Source of the DNA: Regnicoccus frigidus | GTDB lineage: Bacteria > Cyanobacteriota > Cyanobacteriia > PCC-6307 > Cyanobiaceae | Assembly: GCA_025194985.1 (NCBI GenBank) | Contig: JAOANE010000039.1 | Location: 18,454 to 82,453, forward strand | Reading direction: 5' to 3' | Length of the DNA stretch: 64,000 nt | In this document: piece after piece, positions 40,908-49,980 of the stretch | Layout: each line of letters starts with the position of its first letter | Numbering within the stretch: position 1 is the first letter of the stretch | The notes under the pieces: generated by a model | Databases searched by the model: none | Told to the model about the DNA's origin: nothing | The model's input: the letters and a program-made list of their open reading frames with translations, nothing else | Translations under genes and position numbers: made by a program

Positions 40908-41701
40908 CGATACGTCTCGGCTTTGCGGGCTTCGTTTTGGAGGTCATCGAAGCAGGGAATATTGGTGTCCCATTCGATCAGGGTCGGAACCGCTCCAAAG
41001 CGCTCTAGGGCTTCTTGATACAGCGACCAAACACCGGATTGCACCGGCCTTCCGTGGGTATCGAAAAGAAAGGAACCTTGCTGCTCGTAGCCAGCCAAGT
41101 GGATCTCTTTGACGCGATCGACTGGCATGGCAGCGAGATACTCCATCGGGTTAAAGCCGTGATTGCTGGCGTTCACAAAAACGTTGTTGATATCAAGTAA
41201 CAGATCGCAATCGGCCTGCTGAGCCAGTGCGGCGAGAAACTGCCATTCGCTGTAGTCGTTGCCTGAAAACTGCAGGTAGGGCGAAAGGTTTTCGATCAGG
41301 ATTCGCCTTCCCAGAAACTCCTGCACCTGTTGGATTCGATCAGCCACGTAGTTCAACACAGGCTCGTTGTAGGGCAGCGGAGCCAGATCGTTGAAATAGT
41401 GGCCGCCGCTCGAAACCCAGGCCAGATGGTCGGACACATACACCGGTTCGATGCGGGTGGCCAGGGCTTTCAACCGATGCAGATAGTCCCAGTTGAGTGG
41501 ATCTGCTGAACCAAGCGAAAGCCCAACCCCATGCAGGGTGATTGGATAGGTCTGGCGGATCAGGGTCAGATGATGGAGCGGTAGCCCGCCACCCAGATAG
41601 TTGTCCGAGAGCGCCTCAAACCAAGGCACGGGCGGCGTTTCCCTGAGGATGTGGGAATAGTGCACAGACCGCAAGCCGAGGCCCACCCCTTGGAGATTCA
41701 T
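40880..41701 (-). CDS. bufB: BufB/HvfB-type multinuclear iron oxidase (MNIO, DUF692)
   Basis: 273 residues, a DUF692 TIM-barrel enzyme related to MbnB and TglH. It has the family pieces GVGLGLRSVHYSHIL, EALSDNYLG, ITLHGVGLSLGSADPLNWDY, EPVYVSDHLAW, LIENLSPYLQFSG, LLLDINNVFVNASNHGFNP, VKEIHLAGYE and LIEWDTNIP; the His/Asp/Glu residues in these bind the iron atoms. MNIOs use oxygen to convert peptide cysteines to thiooxazole-type or related copper-binding groups. The substrate should be BufA, encoded 45 bases upstream on the same strand. Confidence 0.93.
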   Translation of the reverse strand: MNLQGVGLGLRSVHYSHILRETPPVPWFEALSDNYLGGGLPLHHLTLIRQTYPITLHGVGLSLGSADPLNWDYLHRLKALATRIEPVYVSDHLAWVSSGGHYFNDLAPLPYNEPVLNYVADRIQQVQEFLGRRILIENLSPYLQFSGNDYSEWQFLAALAQQADCDLLLDINNVFVNASNHGFNPMEYLAAMPVDRVKEIHLAGYEQQGSFLFDTHGRPVQSGVWSLYQEALERFGAVPTLIEWDTNIPCFDDLQNEARKAETYRCQLQPQAN

Positions 41702-41746
41702 GGTGGATGTGTCAACGGCTTGGGCTGGTCCTTGATGGGTGGCTGT

Positions 41747-42022
41747 TCAGTTCGCCATCTTGAGCTTCCCTCCAACGATCTTGTTGCAGGTACCAGTGGG
41801 CACGAACACCCACTCTTCGGGATCACCCGACACGGTGGCCTTGCCTGCGCAGCTGTGCTTGCTGGTGCCGCAATCATTCAGGCCCGCCTTGGCGATGCCG
41901 GCGCACTTTTCCATGCCGGCTTTGCCAGCGAGGGCTTCACTGCTGGTGACGGCCACCAGGCCAAGGGCCAAAACGCTGGAGATGGCTGTGTTGATGGCCG
42001 TTTTTGCTGTTGCAGATGTCAT
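41747..42022 (-). CDS. bufA: Bufferin precursor peptide BufA (DUF2282)
   Basis: 91 residues from ATG 42022 (MTSATAKTAINTA), with AGAGGG just upstream. A signal peptide covers about 1-32 (SVLALGLVAVTSSEALA). The mature part has four cysteines, Cys40, Cys51, Cys58 and Cys79, in EKCAGIAKAGLNDCGTSKHS, CAGKA and PTGTCNKIVGG, the DUF2282 (bufferin-1 type) pattern. In studied bacteria the modified peptide buffers copper in the periplasm. It is first in the bufA-bufB-bufC operon; no DoxX-type membrane partner is seen. The 250 bases upstream probably contain the promoter. Confidence 0.9.
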   Translation of the reverse strand: MTSATAKTAINTAISSVLALGLVAVTSSEALAGKAGMEKCAGIAKAGLNDCGTSKHSCAGKATVSGDPEEWVFVPTGTCNKIVGGKLKMAN

Positions 42023-42271
42023 GTTCGAAGCCCTCTTGTTGGAGGGGGTGGGATGGGGGTTTGGGGGGCTGCAACACGGAGTTGGTGGCCGCCCATTGTG
42101 CATACCGATGACGGCCTCCAATGGATGGCTTCTGGCGGATCAATGGTTTCAAGGCCTGGATTTTTGATGCTAGTGCTGAGCTGTTGCGCATACCGGCCGA
42201 TCCACGCGCCATCTCCGCAGCCATGGCGGCTACAGGCATTGGATCAGCTGGTGGCGTTCGGTTGTTGCAGT

Positions 42272-45200
42272 TCAGTTCTTGGCGATGGATTGTTTGCTCA
42301 GCAAATCAGCGATCGTTACCACCAATTGATCAGGCTCAATCGGCTTGGTGATGTGTTTCTCAAAGCCTGCCGTGATGGCACGTTGCCGGTCAACTTCGCC
42401 AGCGTAAGCCGTTAGGGCGATCATCGGAACCTGCCCTCCCTGCTCAGGGGATAGGGATCGCACTTTCTTGAGCAACGTATAGCCATCAATCTCTGGCATT
42501 CCGATATCACTAACCACAACATCAGGTTGAAATGATTCCAGAGCGGGGAAGAATTCAGCAGCAGTAGAAACTGAAATACTTTCTGCTCCGGCCTGATCCA
42601 AGATGAAGTCAAGTAGGTCGCGACTGTCTGGATCGTCGTCAATGATCAGCAGGCGAATGCCGGTGAGATCAAGGGTTCGCTTTTGCGAAGGTTTCGGTTG
42701 CTGCTCCTTGATGTGGGCTTTCAGCAGGGGAAGCTTCACAGTGAAACAAGCTCCTTTCCCTTCGCCAAGGCTCTCAGCAGTCACACGGCCACCGTGCGCT
42801 TCTACCAGCTGATAGACGATCGCCATACCCAGCCCTAAGCCGCCATATTTCCGAGTTACTGTGGTGTCTTCCTGGCAAAATGACTCAAAGATATAAGGCA
42901 AGAATTCCGGACTGATGCCTTTGCCTGTATCTGTGATGGTGATCTCTGCCTGGTTGTCAACGTTCTCAAGCCGAATGTCAATCTGGCCGCCGCTGGGCGT
43001 GAATTTGACCGCGTTTGTCAGCAAGTTCCAGATGACCTGCTGAAGGCGAACGGAATCCCCAGATAGTGTTGGAACTTCAGAGAGCTTGGAGCGAATCTGA
43101 ACAGACTTGGCGATCGCAGCAGTTTGCACAGTTTCGATTGCCGACTCAATCACCACCTTTAAACTGACAGGAGCAATTTTTAGAGATAACTTGCCTTGCA
43201 ACACGCAGGCCATATCCAACAGATCATCAATCAAGCGACATTGGGCCTTGGCATTCCGTTCGATCGTTGCTAACGCTGCTGTGGTTTTGGTGTCATCAAG
43301 TTTGCGGGTTTGCAGCAATTGTGTCCAGCCCAGAATTGGGCCAAGAGGCGAGCGCAATTCATGGGAGAGTACAGCCAGGAATTCGTCTTTAATGCGGTTC
43401 ACGCGTTGCGCTTCTTCCAGGGAATATTGTTTCTGCTGGAGGATGTCCTCGCGTTCGTGTTCTAGTTTGATCCGATCAGTGATATCGTGGCCTATGCCAA
43501 CGAGCCCAATGACGTCTCCATTTTCATCAAAGTAAGGCGCTTTGGTGGATAGAAAAACTTGAGAGTCATCGATGGACTCCTGAACGTTTTCAACCTGCCT
43601 TGACGCCATGACTCGCTGGTCATTATCCATGATCTTTTTTGCTTCATGGGCATTCGGGAAAAGCTCGTAGTCGTAATGTCCGATGACCTCAGATTCCGTT
43701 TTGCCAAGGGTCTGAAGGACGGCTGAGTTGGCATAAAGCATTTTGCCTTGACGATCTTTAAGGAAAATGAGTGTATGCGAAGACTCATTGACTACGTCCA
43801 GAATGGCATTCTTTTGCCGTAGTTGTTCTTCCATCAATCGTTGCTGTGTGATATCCCGTGTTGTCGTTAAAATCTGGATCACCTGTCCGCTTGAATCAAA
43901 GATTGGCGTAACCACGACATCCCGCCAAATGGGCAGGCCGTTGGCAGGCTGATAGTTCCCCTGAAACCTGCCAACTTCACCGGATTTCGCTGTAGTAAAG
44001 GCTTTTTTTGCTGCTTGCTGATAATCACCATTCCACAGGCTCAACCAGTTTGTTTGAGGGACAACTGTCAGCTTGCAGCTCTTCAAGAAATCCCGGCTCG
44101 CCGCATTCATGTAGAGCAATCTGGCATCAAGATCAAGAACCTTGATGCAGTCGTTGCTGCTTTCGATGATCCGTTTATTGAAGTCTTGGCTTCGCTTTAA
44201 TGCCGCCTGCGCCTGAACACGTTCGCTGATATCGATGCCAGAGGGAATCAAGAATTCAACATCCCCTGCCTGATTGTACAGTGGTGCCAAGGAAAAATCA
44301 ATGGTAATAAGGTGATCTTCCTTGAGCCGGATCTGCACGTCGTAGCGAACTGTTTCTCCTGAAGCTGCTTGTCGTATGTCCTTAGAGAGTTGGGCCTGAA
44401 CCTCTGAATCGTAAGCCCACCAATAGGTATCAGGAAATGACTTGCCTACAACATCTGCCGGTACCAGAGAAGCCGCTTCTAAGGCAGTTCGATTAACCTC
44501 AAGCATTGTTCCATCCAAGGCTAGCAAGCCGACAAAGCTAAACAACCCATCGAGAATACGACGCACCTGAGTTTCACTCTCTTGCAATCTGCACTCAGAC
44601 TGTTTGCGTTCAGTAATGTCCAGGGTGCAACCTGACATGCGAATAGGCTTGCCATTCTGGTCAGTAAAGACTGTGGCTTGGCTTGACGCCCAGCGAATCC
44701 CTTGGTTCGGATGTAGAACTCGGAAATCAATGTTGTAATCTTTCTCTTGTGTTAGAGCGTCTTGGAGGGCTCCTAAGACGCGTTCACGATCATCGGGGTG
44801 TAGGCAAGCCACGAAGTCATCGTAGGTTCCTTTGGATTCCTCCGTCCCCAATCCAAACAGGCTGCCCATGTTGCTGGACCAGGTAATAGAGTTCGTCAGA
44901 AGGTCCCAGTCCCAGGTTGTCATCCCGGCAGCTTCGAGCACCAATCGGAGTTTGTCGTCCTGGTTTCGTAAGACCTCCTCTGTGCGACTCCGTTCAACAA
45001 GTTCGCGCTGGGCTTCCTGATACAGCTCTGCTTGCCTGATGGCAACGCTAACTTGCGTGGACAATTGGTGAAGCAAATCAATCTCTAGCGCTTGCCACTG
45101 GCGGGGAGCAGCACAGTGATGAGCAATTAACCCTCCCCAAAGCTGGCCATCGTTCAAAATGGGAACGACCAGATTAGACTGCACTTGATATTTCTTCAGC

Positions 45201-45943
45201 AGCTCAACATGGCCGGGTGAAATGTTGGCATTGTGGCCGTCTGTTGCCAGCGGATTGCGTTCGCGCTGAGAGTTGTCGATATAGTTTTCGACAAAAGACG
45301 GATCATTAATAGGCTCTGAAAGAAACGATTTCCATTCGCTGCCCACCGCTTCTGCTGCAACCGCTTCCTTTCCAATCGAGTTGGCTTGAAACACAACGAC
45401 CCGATCAGCCTTAAGGAAGTTGCGCACTTCTTTGACGATGGTCTGCAGGACCATATCTAGATCCAAAGTTTGGAATACTTTTTCTGATAACTTGGCAATG
45501 ATACTTTCTCGATCGATGCGATTCTGCAGTTGTACTTCTAGCTGCACAGTCTTAATTGTTGCATCGAGAGTGTGCTTCAGATTCTCTGGTGTAATCTGCT
45601 CCTTAACTAGATAGTCTTGGGCGCCTGATTTAATCGCTTTAACGGCAATCTCCTCGCTGCCAACGGCGGTCATCATCACGATTGGAAGGGGAAGTTCTTT
45701 TTGCAGCGCAGCGAGAAATTCCAATCCGTCTTGGTCGGGCAATCGATAATCAAGTAGCACAGCATCGGGATGGTGCTGCCGCCACAGATTCAACCCTTCT
45801 TCACCAAAACTTGTTTCGATGAACGTATAGTCATGGTCACGATCGCGCACCATGTAGCGTCGATACATCTCGCGATCTTCTGGGCTATCGTCCACGATCA
45901 AAATGGTGCGGCACCGTTGGGAATTCATTAGGGCAGCTCTCAA
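42272..45943 (-). CDS. Hybrid sensor histidine kinase (REC-GAF-PASx4-HisKA-HATPase-REC)
   Basis: 1223 residues. In order: an N-terminal receiver (about 12-125, phospho-acceptor Asp65 in AVLLDYRLPD), a GAF domain (about 165-315), four PAS domains (about 325-840), HisKA with His861 in AVLSHELRSPLGP, an HATPase (N-box NLLTNAVKF, ITDTGKGIS, KYGGLGLGMA) and a C-terminal receiver (Asp1146 in VVSDIGMPEIDG). The GAF domain has no Cys in the bilin-binding place, so it is probably not a chromophore domain. The start overlaps the response regulator by 4 bases, making it the third gene of the phytochrome operon. Confidence 0.93.
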   Translation of the reverse strand: MRAALMNSQRCRTILIVDDSPEDREMYRRYMVRDRDHDYTFIETSFGEEGLNLWRQHHPDAVLLDYRLPDQDGLEFLAALQKELPLPIVMMTAVGSEEIAVKAIKSGAQDYLVKEQITPENLKHTLDATIKTVQLEVQLQNRIDRESIIAKLSEKVFQTLDLDMVLQTIVKEVRNFLKADRVVVFQANSIGKEAVAAEAVGSEWKSFLSEPINDPSFVENYIDNSQRERNPLATDGHNANISPGHVELLKKYQVQSNLVVPILNDGQLWGGLIAHHCAAPRQWQALEIDLLHQLSTQVSVAIRQAELYQEAQRELVERSRTEEVLRNQDDKLRLVLEAAGMTTWDWDLLTNSITWSSNMGSLFGLGTEESKGTYDDFVACLHPDDRERVLGALQDALTQEKDYNIDFRVLHPNQGIRWASSQATVFTDQNGKPIRMSGCTLDITERKQSECRLQESETQVRRILDGLFSFVGLLALDGTMLEVNRTALEAASLVPADVVGKSFPDTYWWAYDSEVQAQLSKDIRQAASGETVRYDVQIRLKEDHLITIDFSLAPLYNQAGDVEFLIPSGIDISERVQAQAALKRSQDFNKRIIESSNDCIKVLDLDARLLYMNAASRDFLKSCKLTVVPQTNWLSLWNGDYQQAAKKAFTTAKSGEVGRFQGNYQPANGLPIWRDVVVTPIFDSSGQVIQILTTTRDITQQRLMEEQLRQKNAILDVVNESSHTLIFLKDRQGKMLYANSAVLQTLGKTESEVIGHYDYELFPNAHEAKKIMDNDQRVMASRQVENVQESIDDSQVFLSTKAPYFDENGDVIGLVGIGHDITDRIKLEHEREDILQQKQYSLEEAQRVNRIKDEFLAVLSHELRSPLGPILGWTQLLQTRKLDDTKTTAALATIERNAKAQCRLIDDLLDMACVLQGKLSLKIAPVSLKVVIESAIETVQTAAIAKSVQIRSKLSEVPTLSGDSVRLQQVIWNLLTNAVKFTPSGGQIDIRLENVDNQAEITITDTGKGISPEFLPYIFESFCQEDTTVTRKYGGLGLGMAIVYQLVEAHGGRVTAESLGEGKGACFTVKLPLLKAHIKEQQPKPSQKRTLDLTGIRLLIIDDDPDSRDLLDFILDQAGAESISVSTAAEFFPALESFQPDVVVSDIGMPEIDGYTLLKKVRSLSPEQGGQVPMIALTAYAGEVDRQRAITAGFEKHITKPIEPDQLVVTIADLLSKQSIAKN

Positions 45944-46407
45944 TTGTCGGTGGGTAGTAACGTCGTGTTGAACCAGTAGTTGATTAAGGATTGAACCCCG
46001 TGCTTTAGCCGATCGGAATCCATCGGCTTAACCATATAGCTATTAGCGCCCCATCTATAACAGGCTTCAATGTCCTTGGGGTTGCTTGATGTCGTCAAAA
46101 TCACGACTGGAATCGTTTTTAGATTTTCATCTCGCTTAACTTTTTGCAAGACTTCTCGTCCGTCCGTTCCCGGTAAATTAAGATCCAGTAAAATCAAGTT
46201 CGGACGTGGTGCTTGCTTGGGGTCAACATAGCGACCGGTTCGATAGAGAAATGACAGTGCATGATCACCATCGACGCAGCGATAAATAGGAATTCTCAAC
46301 GGCGATCGACGAGCATAGCGTTGGAAGGCTTCGAAATCTTCATTGCTATCCTCAACGACCAACATGAGCGAGCGATTATGGATTCTGGCCAATGATGACT
46401 GATTCAT
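45940..46407 (-). CDS. rcp1: Single-domain response regulator, Rcp1 type
   Basis: 155 residues with only a receiver domain. The acidic pair is in MLVVEDSNEDFEAF, the phospho-acceptor is Asp75 in LILLDLNLPGTDGREVLQKV, the switch Thr lies in VVILTTSSNPKD, and Lys is in YMVKPMD. Rcp1-type regulators have an extended ending like SLINYWFNTTLLP. They take phosphate from phytochrome kinases. 4-base overlaps join it to the phytochrome gene upstream and the hybrid kinase downstream, a strong sign of one signalling unit. Confidence 0.93.
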   Translation of the reverse strand: MNQSSLARIHNRSLMLVVEDSNEDFEAFQRYARRSPLRIPIYRCVDGDHALSFLYRTGRYVDPKQAPRPNLILLDLNLPGTDGREVLQKVKRDENLKTIPVVILTTSSNPKDIEACYRWGANSYMVKPMDSDRLKHGVQSLINYWFNTTLLPTDN

Positions 46408-48650
46408 GATTGCTCTCCTGATGCCAGCGTAAAGAAGAATGTGCTGCCTTCACCGAAGCTCGATTCCACCCAAATCTTGCCTCCATGTTGATGGACGATC
46501 TTGCGAACGATCGTCAGGCCAGCCCCAGTCCCTCCTCCATATTGGTCTTGGGTATGCAAACGTTTGAAAATCTGAAACACACGCTCCAAATGTTGAGGCG
46601 GGATGCCAATGCCGTTGTCACGGACAAAAAAGGTGCAACCTGAGAGGCCGTCAGAATCTCCATTGCCTGATTGGGCACAGCCGATTTCAACCCACTTCTC
46701 AGCTTTGTCGTTGTACTTGATTGCATTGGTTAATAGGTTGGTCAATACCTCGCTGATTTGTGTGCGATCGCAATCCACCATTGGCATGGAGCCTGACATC
46801 CGAAAATCGATTGAGCTTTGCGGTTGGCTAATTCTTAGAACTTCAATCGTTTGTTCCACCAACTCAGCCAGGTCTGTGGGTTGCCTGGAAAGTTCAATGC
46901 GCCCCAGCTGTGAATAATGTAAAAGCGAATTGATCAGATCTTCCATTCGTTGAGTGAGGCGCACGAGGGTAGCTAATTTGTCTACACCAGCAGTGTCAAG
47001 CACTTCCGCATAATCTTCAATCAAAAAATTAGAGTAATTGTGAATGCCGCGTAATGGCTCTTTGAGGTCATGAGATGCAACGTATGCAAACGAATCGAGC
47101 TCAATATTGCTTCGCTCAAGTTCTAGATTTACATTTGCCAGGTCTGCCGCCTGTTTGAGAATCTTGCTAACGATCAAGCTGCGTAATTCGGCAACAACTT
47201 TTAGTTCACACGGTTTCCATGGCAAGGCGCAACCTTGCAGTGTTTCCTTCCACTGTTGAAATGATTTGCGCGGCGATAAGGTGACGATCCCGTTGCTGGC
47301 TACCTCGACAGGCTTATGGGGGTTGCCAGCCCACGTCACCGTTTCAATCACCTCTGGGCGGAACCAGATGACGAAATCCTGATGGAATTGAGAGATTTCC
47401 AGAGCTAACACCCCACTGGCAACGGCCTTAAACGATGTTGCAGCGGGATAAAGGCGAGAGAGCGATCGGCTTTGAAACATGTTGTCCTGCATCTGCGTTT
47501 TAATCCAATCGCGCAGGGCAGGCCATTCACTTGCTGGTGGCGTTTGACCAACACCAATACTATGATCTGCCGTACAGAAAATGGCTCCTGTTGCACTGAC
47601 GAGTTCAAGCAAGCTTTCGTCTAGTTGGATGGATCCTTTGATAATCTGCTTGGATTGAGATAGCGACTCGACCAGCTTGCTTTGCAGAGACTTCATGCTC
47701 AGCTTATAGGACAAATCTTGATTGTCTACACGCTTGCTGAGGTCAAGTGACATCACCTGCCCAATAAACTCGCACATGATTCGCAGATTAGAAGGCACAT
47801 GACGTGGCCTTGAATGGTGACAGGCAATCAAACCCCATAGTTTTTGATCTTGGATCAAGGAAATCGACATTGACGCTGCGACTCCCATGTTGTTGAGATA
47901 TTCCAAGTGCAATGGAGAGACACTACGGAGCAGCGCGAAACTCAAATCTGTGGGCTCCTCATCAACGGGGTTGCGCTCAGGAACCAGGGCGACTGGTGTA
48001 TAGCTAGAGTCCGGAATTAAGCGTAGCCAGTTGAGTGTATAAAGTTGTTTTGCCTGAACTGGAATATCGCTTGCGGGGTAGCGTAGGCCCAGATAAGGCG
48101 TGAGGCCTTCTGTTCGTTCTTCTGCGATGACTTCTCCAGCACCATCGGCATCAAACTGGTAGACCATAATGCGATCGAATCCAGTGATCTTTTTGACTTC
48201 TTTAACGACCAGCTCGCACATCTTCAGCAAGCTAGAGGATTTCTGTATCTTTGTTATCGTGCTTTTGACTCCCTGATGCAGTTCGGAATAGTCATTTCGT
48301 TGCTTTTGATCTTGAGGTTCTAATTCTAAAAGTACCAATGCATCTTGGCGGTGGATATTGCCATCGAACATCAGCAAGCTGCCTCTGTAGGAAATAGCAA
48401 TATCCAATGGATTCACATTTTCCGTATCTTCGCTAAGGCATTGCTGAATAGCAGCAATCTGCTGGGGAGCCAACAAAATGGATAACGGCTGTCTTAATAG
48501 TTCCTTTGGGCGATGGCCAAGTATTTCAAGTGTGTTCCCACTGACTTGGACAATGATCAAGCCTGGCTCCTGCAGCACCAAAAGAGCGCCATGGGGCTGA
48601 ATCAGCCCCGGAATGTGAATTGGTTCGCGATCACAGGTGGACAGATCCAT
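46404..48650 (-). CDS. cphB: Biliverdin-type phytochrome histidine kinase
   Basis: 748 residues: PAS (1-120), GAF (about 140-310), PHY (about 320-505), HisKA (His in YVASHDLKEPLRGIHNY) and HATPase (GGGTGAGLTIVRKI). The N-terminal Cys6 in STCDREPIHIPGLIQPHG is where bacteriophytochromes attach biliverdin. The GAF motif PASDIP is at 192-197. The GAF Cys that binds phycocyanobilin in Cph1 is absent: the site reads SPLHLEYLNNMG (245-256). It should therefore sense red/far-red light with biliverdin, like CphB. It is the first gene of a three-gene operon. Confidence 0.93.
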   Translation of the reverse strand: MDLSTCDREPIHIPGLIQPHGALLVLQEPGLIIVQVSGNTLEILGHRPKELLRQPLSILLAPQQIAAIQQCLSEDTENVNPLDIAISYRGSLLMFDGNIHRQDALVLLELEPQDQKQRNDYSELHQGVKSTITKIQKSSSLLKMCELVVKEVKKITGFDRIMVYQFDADGAGEVIAEERTEGLTPYLGLRYPASDIPVQAKQLYTLNWLRLIPDSSYTPVALVPERNPVDEEPTDLSFALLRSVSPLHLEYLNNMGVAASMSISLIQDQKLWGLIACHHSRPRHVPSNLRIMCEFIGQVMSLDLSKRVDNQDLSYKLSMKSLQSKLVESLSQSKQIIKGSIQLDESLLELVSATGAIFCTADHSIGVGQTPPASEWPALRDWIKTQMQDNMFQSRSLSRLYPAATSFKAVASGVLALEISQFHQDFVIWFRPEVIETVTWAGNPHKPVEVASNGIVTLSPRKSFQQWKETLQGCALPWKPCELKVVAELRSLIVSKILKQAADLANVNLELERSNIELDSFAYVASHDLKEPLRGIHNYSNFLIEDYAEVLDTAGVDKLATLVRLTQRMEDLINSLLHYSQLGRIELSRQPTDLAELVEQTIEVLRISQPQSSIDFRMSGSMPMVDCDRTQISEVLTNLLTNAIKYNDKAEKWVEIGCAQSGNGDSDGLSGCTFFVRDNGIGIPPQHLERVFQIFKRLHTQDQYGGGTGAGLTIVRKIVHQHGGKIWVESSFGEGSTFFFTLASGEQS

Positions 48651-48923
48651 TGGTTACTGCGTCATAACTGTGCGTAGCTCTACTTTGCTAATCAAACATT
48701 GCCAAGGCCGATGGGGCGAGGGAAATATTCTTCAAACTTCCGATTTCCGATTGTATTGCGCTAAGTTTGTAGGCAGAGTTCTCGGCAAAATAAGGACGCA
48801 AGCGTATTCGGCCAATTTTTGTCTCACTAAGTCCACCATCTGAGAATAAAGCTTTCTGTGTTGTCTTTAATTTACTCTAAACAGCCAGGTTTTGCAGAAA
48901 ATTTCAGATTTATAACAGGAGAG
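48651..48923. other. AT-rich divergent intergenic region
   Basis: This 273-base stretch separates the phytochrome start (minus strand) from the csbD upstream module (plus strand). It is clearly AT-rich and must hold the phytochrome operon promoter. I see no gene, tandem repeat or strong hairpin in it. Confidence 0.4.
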
Positions 48924-49008
48924 CTCAAGGAAGATGAACGGTTGAAGTTGTTCAATGGGCTTGTTCCTGGCATATGGTGATTGCACACATCCAAACCTTC
49001 TGGATGTG
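48924..49008 (+). promoter_or_regulatory. csbD upstream module, copy 1
   Basis: CTCAAGGAAG at 48924-48933; a -10-like TATGGT at 48973-48978; then an 8-base stem CACATCCA (48986-48993), a 7-base loop and TGGATGTG (49001-49008). The stem begins exactly 62 bases after the start of CTCAAGGA, as in the three other copies. If the -10 box is right, transcription starts at or just before the hairpin, placing it at the 5' end of the mRNA. ATG follows 23 bases later. Confidence 0.65.
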
Positions 49009-49031
49009 ATTCACACCATACGGAGACAACC

Positions 49032-49193
49032 ATGGGATTAGGAAACAAGGCTCAAGCAACTGCCAAGGACATTGAAGGGAAGGCCCAGGAAACCCTCGGC
49101 AAAGTGACCGATGATGAGCAGAACAAACTAGCTGGCAAGGCGAAGCAAGCCCAAGCCAAAGGTGAACACGCTATCGAGGATGCAAAAGACTGA
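49032..49193 (+). CDS. CsbD-family stress protein, copy 1
   Basis: 53 residues from ATG 49032 (MGLGNKAQATAKDIEGKAQE), preceded by GGAG. CsbD-like proteins are tiny, highly charged, predicted helical-hairpin proteins of the general stress response; their molecular role is unknown. The typical LAGKAKQAQAKGE and HAIEDAKD motifs are present. It is one of four cytoplasmic copies here sharing an upstream module, and begins the block csbD - DUF1328 - exported csbD that recurs at 51.5-52.8 kb. Confidence 0.88.
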   Translation: MGLGNKAQATAKDIEGKAQETLGKVTDDEQNKLAGKAKQAQAKGEHAIEDAKD

Positions 49194-49303
49194 CCTGGCC
49201 TGGCACTGATCCTTGATCTGGCTAGGCGAGTCAACCCGGGTGCTACCAGGGACTGACTACCACTAATCATCCATATTAATTCCCCAACTATTCGAGCAAT
49301 GTT

Positions 49304-49468
49304 ATGCTTCACTACTCTCTAGTCTTTCTGGTCGTTGCGGTCATTGCCGCAGTCCTTGGTTTTGGCGGGATCGCTGGTTCAGCCGCCGGCATCGCCCAAT
49401 TCCTGTTCCTGGTCTTCATTGTGCTGGCCTTGATCTCATTTCTTACGGGTCGTCGCAGCCTGGGCTGA
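49304..49468 (+). CDS. DUF1328 small membrane protein, copy 1
   Basis: 54 residues: MLHYSLVFLVVAVIAAVLGF, then GGIAGSAAGIAQFLFLVFIV and a second hydrophobic half ending SFLTGRRSLG. Two membrane helices flank a small Gly/Ala loop, the DUF1328 (YtjA) pattern. The family is linked to stress and often sits beside csbD; its function is unknown. A near-identical gene is at 52183, with long stretches of identical DNA, pointing to a recent duplication. Confidence 0.88.
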   Translation: MLHYSLVFLVVAVIAAVLGFGGIAGSAAGIAQFLFLVFIVLALISFLTGRRSLG

Positions 49469-49587
49469 ACCCAATCCATTCAGGTTCTGCTTTGCAAATC
49501 CAGGCCATTGCGGCGTTGCCGGTCGTGCACCAGCCCTGGCCGGCATGGCTCGAACGCTGCTACCTAGCTACTGATAGAAAGCCATAA

Positions 49588-49610
49588 TTGAATGATCTTT
49601 CGTCATTCAA
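49588..49610 (+). promoter_or_regulatory. Hairpin upstream of exported csbD copy 2
   Basis: TTGAATGA (49588-49595) and TCATTCAA (49603-49610) form a perfect 8-base stem with a 7-base loop, 43 bases before ATG 49654. The sequence differs from the CATCCA/TGGATG hairpins of the cytoplasmic csbD genes, but the stem and loop sizes are the same. No CTCAAGGA element precedes it. Confidence 0.45.
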
Positions 49611-49653
49611 AGTTCTATGCTTTCGTTAAACCACTACCACCTTGGAGAATCCA

Positions 49654-49980
49654 ATGATTACCATTCAACGAATTCGTCAGTCAATGATGAGTTTCTGTCT
49701 CGCCGGCATCCTCTCAATCGCGGCCCTACTGAGCTTCATACCTGCTCCAGTGTCTGCAGCAAGCCCCCAGCCTGCTGCGATCAGTCAGCCACGTGTGTTG
49801 ATGTTGTTCGGATCCAACAAAGCCACGGCTGCATCCAAGGAGCTCAAAGGAAAAACCCAGGAATCAATTGGCAAAGCCACGGGTGATCCGGGTGACCGTC
49901 TCGCTGGCATGGCCAAGCAAGGCGAAGCTAATGTCCGCAATGCCGTTGAAGACGTCAAGGACGCGACCGGGTTGGGCTAA
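49654..49980 (+). CDS. Exported CsbD-family protein, copy 2
   Basis: 108 residues from ATG 49654 (MITIQRIRQSMMSF), preceded by GGAG. A signal peptide runs to about residue 37 (LAGILSIAALLSFIPAPVSA). The mature part starts ASPQPAAISQPRVLMLFGSN and continues into a CsbD domain (KELKGKTQESIGKATGDPGD, RLAGMAKQGEANVRNAVED). It should act in the periplasm or at the membrane. The copy at 52503 has the same length and layout. No function is known for exported CsbD proteins. Confidence 0.85.
   Translation: MITIQRIRQSMMSFCLAGILSIAALLSFIPAPVSAASPQPAAISQPRVLMLFGSNKATAASKELKGKTQESIGKATGDPGDRLAGMAKQGEANVRNAVEDVKDATGLG

Noticed and set aside
45060..45260. GAF domain of the hybrid kinase as a cyanobacteriochrome
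   Set aside because: The expected chromophore Cys is missing; the sequence (IAHHCAAPRQW) is that of ordinary cyanobacterial GAF domains.
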